Source: Maridesulfovibrio sp. (GTDB lineage: Bacteria; Desulfobacterota; Desulfovibrionia; Desulfovibrionales; Desulfovibrionaceae). From it: a stretch of 64,000 nucleotides of DNA. The translations under genes and the position numbers were made by a program. Under the pieces are notes generated by a model, which saw only the letters and a program-made list of their open reading frames with translations, made no database searches and was not told the origin of the DNA. The number at the start of each line of letters is the position of its first letter. The first letter of the stretch is position 1. Location of the stretch: positions 83,501-147,500 of the forward strand of contig NZ_OY787459.1 in NCBI RefSeq assembly GCF_963678865.1. The letters are read 5' to 3'. Shown in pieces: positions 62,085 to 64,000 of this stretch.

Positions 62085-63005
62085 ATGGCTATTATCGCAG
62101 TAGGACACAAAAACCCCGATACCGATACCATTGCATCCGCAATCGCAATTGCAGACCTGTGGTCCAAGGCTAAAGAAGAAACCAAAGCTGTTGCACAGGG
62201 CGAAATTGCTCCTGAAACTGCATTCGTTCTCGAAAAGTTCGGTTGCGCTGCTCCCGAAATCGTAACTGATGCTACCGATCAGAAAGTCATCCTCGTTGAC
62301 CACTCCGACCTCTCTCAGAGCATGGACAACCTCGACAAGGGTGAAGTTGTTGCAGTAGTTGACCACCACAAACTCGGTGATGTTACTACCCCCAACCCCC
62401 TCGAAATGTGGGTATGGCCTGTTGGCTGCACCGGTACCGTTATCAACGCAATGTACAAATTCTACAATGTAGAAGTTCCCAAAAACATTGCTGGCGTACT
62501 CCTCTGTGCTATCCTCTCCGACACCGTTATGTTCAAGTCCGTAACCTGCACCGAAGCTGACAAAGAAGCTGTTGCAGAACTGGCTAAAATTGCAGGTGTT
62601 GAAGATGTTATGGCTCTCGGAATGGAAATGTTCAACGTTAAGTCTGCTGTTGCCGGCGCAACCATGAACGAACTCATTTTCCGTGACTACAAAGATTTCG
62701 ATATGTCCGGCAACAAAGTTGGCATCGGCCAGCTCGAAGTTGTAGACCTGTCCGTTTTCAATGACATCAAAGATGACCTCTACGCTGAACTTGAAAAAGT
62801 TAAAGCTGACGGCCGTCACAGCTGCTTCCTGCTGCTTACCGACATCATGAAAGAAGGTTCCGAAATGCTCATCGTTTCTGACGATCCTTCCGTTGTTGAA
62901 AAAGCATTCGGCGTTGCTCCTGAAGGTACCAAAGTATACCTCGATGGCGTAATGTCCCGCAAAAAGCAGGTTGTACCTAACTTCGAGAAAGCTTTCTCCG
63001 CATAA
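62085..63005 (+). CDS. ppaC: Manganese-dependent inorganic pyrophosphatase (family II)
   Basis: 306 aa. It splits pyrophosphate, which sulfate activation to APS produces in large amounts. Metal ligands of the DHH fold are visible: VGHKNPDTDTIASAIA, VILVDHSDLSQSM and VVAVVDHHKLGDV (the DHH motif). The C-terminal DHHA2 part ends with GVMSRKKQVVPNFEKAF. AGGAGG precedes the ATG. Codon use is among the most biased in the window, consistent with very high expression. It has its own terminator. A cytoplasmic family II enzyme is expected in Desulfovibrio. Confidence 0.97.
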   Translation: MAIIAVGHKNPDTDTIASAIAIADLWSKAKEETKAVAQGEIAPETAFVLEKFGCAAPEIVTDATDQKVILVDHSDLSQSMDNLDKGEVVAVVDHHKLGDVTTPNPLEMWVWPVGCTGTVINAMYKFYNVEVPKNIAGVLLCAILSDTVMFKSVTCTEADKEAVAELAKIAGVEDVMALGMEMFNVKSAVAGATMNELIFRDYKDFDMSGNKVGIGQLEVVDLSVFNDIKDDLYAELEKVKADGRHSCFLLLTDIMKEGSEMLIVSDDPSVVEKAFGVAPEGTKVYLDGVMSRKKQVVPNFEKAFSA

Positions 63006-63028
63006 GTTAGTAGATATAGCTTTTTTAG

Positions 63029-63061
63029 GTCCGGCAGGTGTATCCTGCCGGACTTTTTTTT
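63029..63061 (+). terminator. Terminator after ppaC
   Basis: GTCCGGCAGG-TGTAT-CCTGCCGGAC forms a perfect 10-bp stem followed by eight or more T residues. Confidence 0.95.
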
Positions 63062-63172
63062 ACGTCTTTGCAAGTTGAAGCAGTTGATTTACCGATTGGA
63101 ATTTCCTACATTTTAAACATTGTTCCGGTTCCAAAACTGACCAGCGTTTAAAAAGTATAAAAAAGAGGTCCC

Positions 63173-63400
63173 ATGAAAGTTACCTTGCTCTGTTACGCCA
63201 CTTTTTCTGTTAAAAGTCCCGAGAACTCCGAGGCCTTTCCCATTTCAAAGGGAGAAACGGTTTCAGATGTGCTTGAGAGGATCGGAATTCCAATTGAGGA
63301 GGTTAAGATCGTTTTTATTAACGGTGTGTCCTCAAAGTTTGAAACAGAGCTTCATGATGGCGACCGGGTTGGAGTTTTTCCGGCAGTTGGGGGCGGTTGA
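63173..63400 (+). CDS. MoaD/ThiS-family ubiquitin-like sulfur carrier
   Basis: 75 aa. The beta-grasp fold is recognisable (MKVTLLCYATFSVKSPEN, SKGETVSDVLERIGIPIEEV, LHDGDRVGVFPAVGGG), and it ends in the Gly-Gly needed for adenylation and thiocarboxylation (here GGG). It could serve molybdopterin synthesis or another sulfur transfer. No moaE, moeB or thiF partner is adjacent. A weak AGAGG lies upstream of the ATG. Single gene; its exact carrier role is open. Confidence 0.85.
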   Translation: MKVTLLCYATFSVKSPENSEAFPISKGETVSDVLERIGIPIEEVKIVFINGVSSKFETELHDGDRVGVFPAVGGG

Positions 63401-63583
63401 TTTTTTTATTTTATATTCGGTTTAAGGTGCTTGTGTTTAATCTGCTGATATTTTGTTGTTTATGAGCTGAGTGACGACATTCTTTTGGCAATAAAGGCTA
63501 AGCTTGTTGTGTTGATAATATATTGCTCCCGTGGTATCGGCTTATCCGTTCAGGACAATTAAATGCTCCTGAAGGAGGAAATT

Positions 63584-63934
63584 ATGGGCAGTCGTTGCCT
63601 TTTAAAGTCGAAAATCCATAGAGCAACCATTACCGACGCTAATGTCGATTACGAAGGCTCAATTTCAATTGATGTGGAGCTGCTTGAAAAAGCAGGAATC
63701 CTTCCCTTTGAACGAGTGGACGTGTTGAATGTCGACAATGGGGAAAGGCTCACCACTTACGCCATTGAAGGCGGACCAGGTGAGTTTTGTCTTAACGGCG
63801 CAGCCGCACACAAAGGCAAAGCCGGGCAGAAAATTATTATATGTTCCTACACATGGCTGGATGAAGCTGAGCTAGCTCATTATAAGCCGCAGGTTGTCCT
63901 GCTTGGTGACGGGAATAATGTCAAGAAAGCTTAA
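63584..63934 (+). CDS. panD: Aspartate 1-decarboxylase proenzyme
   Basis: 116 aa from the ATG at 63584, with AAGGAGG 5-6 nt upstream. PanD makes beta-alanine for pantothenate. It is self-cleaved between Gly and Ser to form the pyruvoyl group; the site is DYEGSISID near residue 24. LLKSKIHRATITDANVDYEG and YAIEGGPGEFCLNGAAAHKG are family blocks with the substrate-binding residues. Length is normal. It ends with a strong terminator. Confidence 0.96.
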   Translation: MGSRCLLKSKIHRATITDANVDYEGSISIDVELLEKAGILPFERVDVLNVDNGERLTTYAIEGGPGEFCLNGAAAHKGKAGQKIIICSYTWLDEAELAHYKPQVVLLGDGNNVKKA

Positions 63935-63948
63935 TCGCTCTACTTAAG

Positions 63949-63975
63949 AGGCGCGGAAAACCGCGCCTTTTTTTA
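63949..63975 (+). terminator. Terminator after panD
   Basis: AGGCGCGG-AAAA-CCGCGCCT forms an 8-bp GC-rich stem followed by TTTTTTT. Confidence 0.95.
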
Positions 63976-64000
63976 TTCCTATTTATTATGTATAAAGAGT

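Overview
The window looks like chromosomal DNA of a marine Desulfovibrio-type sulfate reducer (Desulfovibrionales, Maridesulfovibrio-like). This is inferred from gene content: an exported CbiK cobaltochelatase, a type III glutamine synthetase, a long UbiD-family menaquinone-type decarboxylase, a ferredoxin:thioredoxin reductase catalytic subunit, a CoA-disulfide reductase/rhodanese fusion and an rpoN-PTS cluster next to lpt genes. No species assignment was computed. Genes are dense on both strands, most operons end in clear hairpin-plus-T terminators, and I see no insertion sequence, prophage, CRISPR array or rRNA. Most of the window is core metabolism.

Layout. 1-10.7 kb: rsgA; a kinase-like/Usp/periplasmic-binding-protein trio; arsC; sdaA; an oligopeptide-transporter ATPase pair without permeases; trmFO; a MATE exporter. 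10.8-15.4 kb: a cobalamin riboswitch followed by exported cbiK, a BtuCDF-like importer and cbiL, a vitamin B12/corrinoid operon. 15.5-27.4 kb: class IV aminotransferase, asd, metF, Nudix hydrolase, ABC-F ATPase, GIY-YIG protein, CAT-like acetyltransferase, CgeB-like glycosyltransferase, small lipoprotein, chemoreceptor and a secreted helical protein. 27.5-32.9 kb: a nitrogen region with glnN (GS III) divergent from glnHPQ across an 820-bp AT-rich spacer holding three copies of a TTACA-N4-TGTA motif.

33-47 kb is the least ordinary part: a secreted EF-hand protein, an orphan 424-residue protein resembling defence-associated nuclease proteins but apparently lacking catalytic residues, then ubiD, a PH-domain protein, an AraC regulator, HAD phosphatase, FtrB-like protein, PAS protein, CoADR-rhodanese behind an FNR/CRP-type palindrome, iron alcohol dehydrogenase, SF2 helicase, histidine kinase and tRNA-Ser(CGA).

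47.8-64 kb: an orphan hypothetical protein, tadA, purQ, then a long collinear block pyrG-kdsA-kdsC-lptC-lptA-lptB-rpoN-hpf-ptsN-rapZ-PTS EIIA/EIIB/EIIC, followed by ppaC, a MoaD/ThiS-like protein and panD. This block joins Kdo synthesis, LPS export and nitrogen-PTS regulation. Its LptA carries four SH3-like repeats, and its EIIC gene is out of frame at a run of nine T residues.

Best leads for follow-up: the degenerate nuclease-like gene at 33.8-35.1 kb, the T9 frame break in EIIC, the three helically spaced operator-like sites upstream of glnN, a two-copy dispersed structured repeat with compensatory stem changes (one copy inside the lpt operon), and the riboswitch operon pairing an exported chelatase with an importer. 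All functional calls come from reading motifs by eye; no database search was run.
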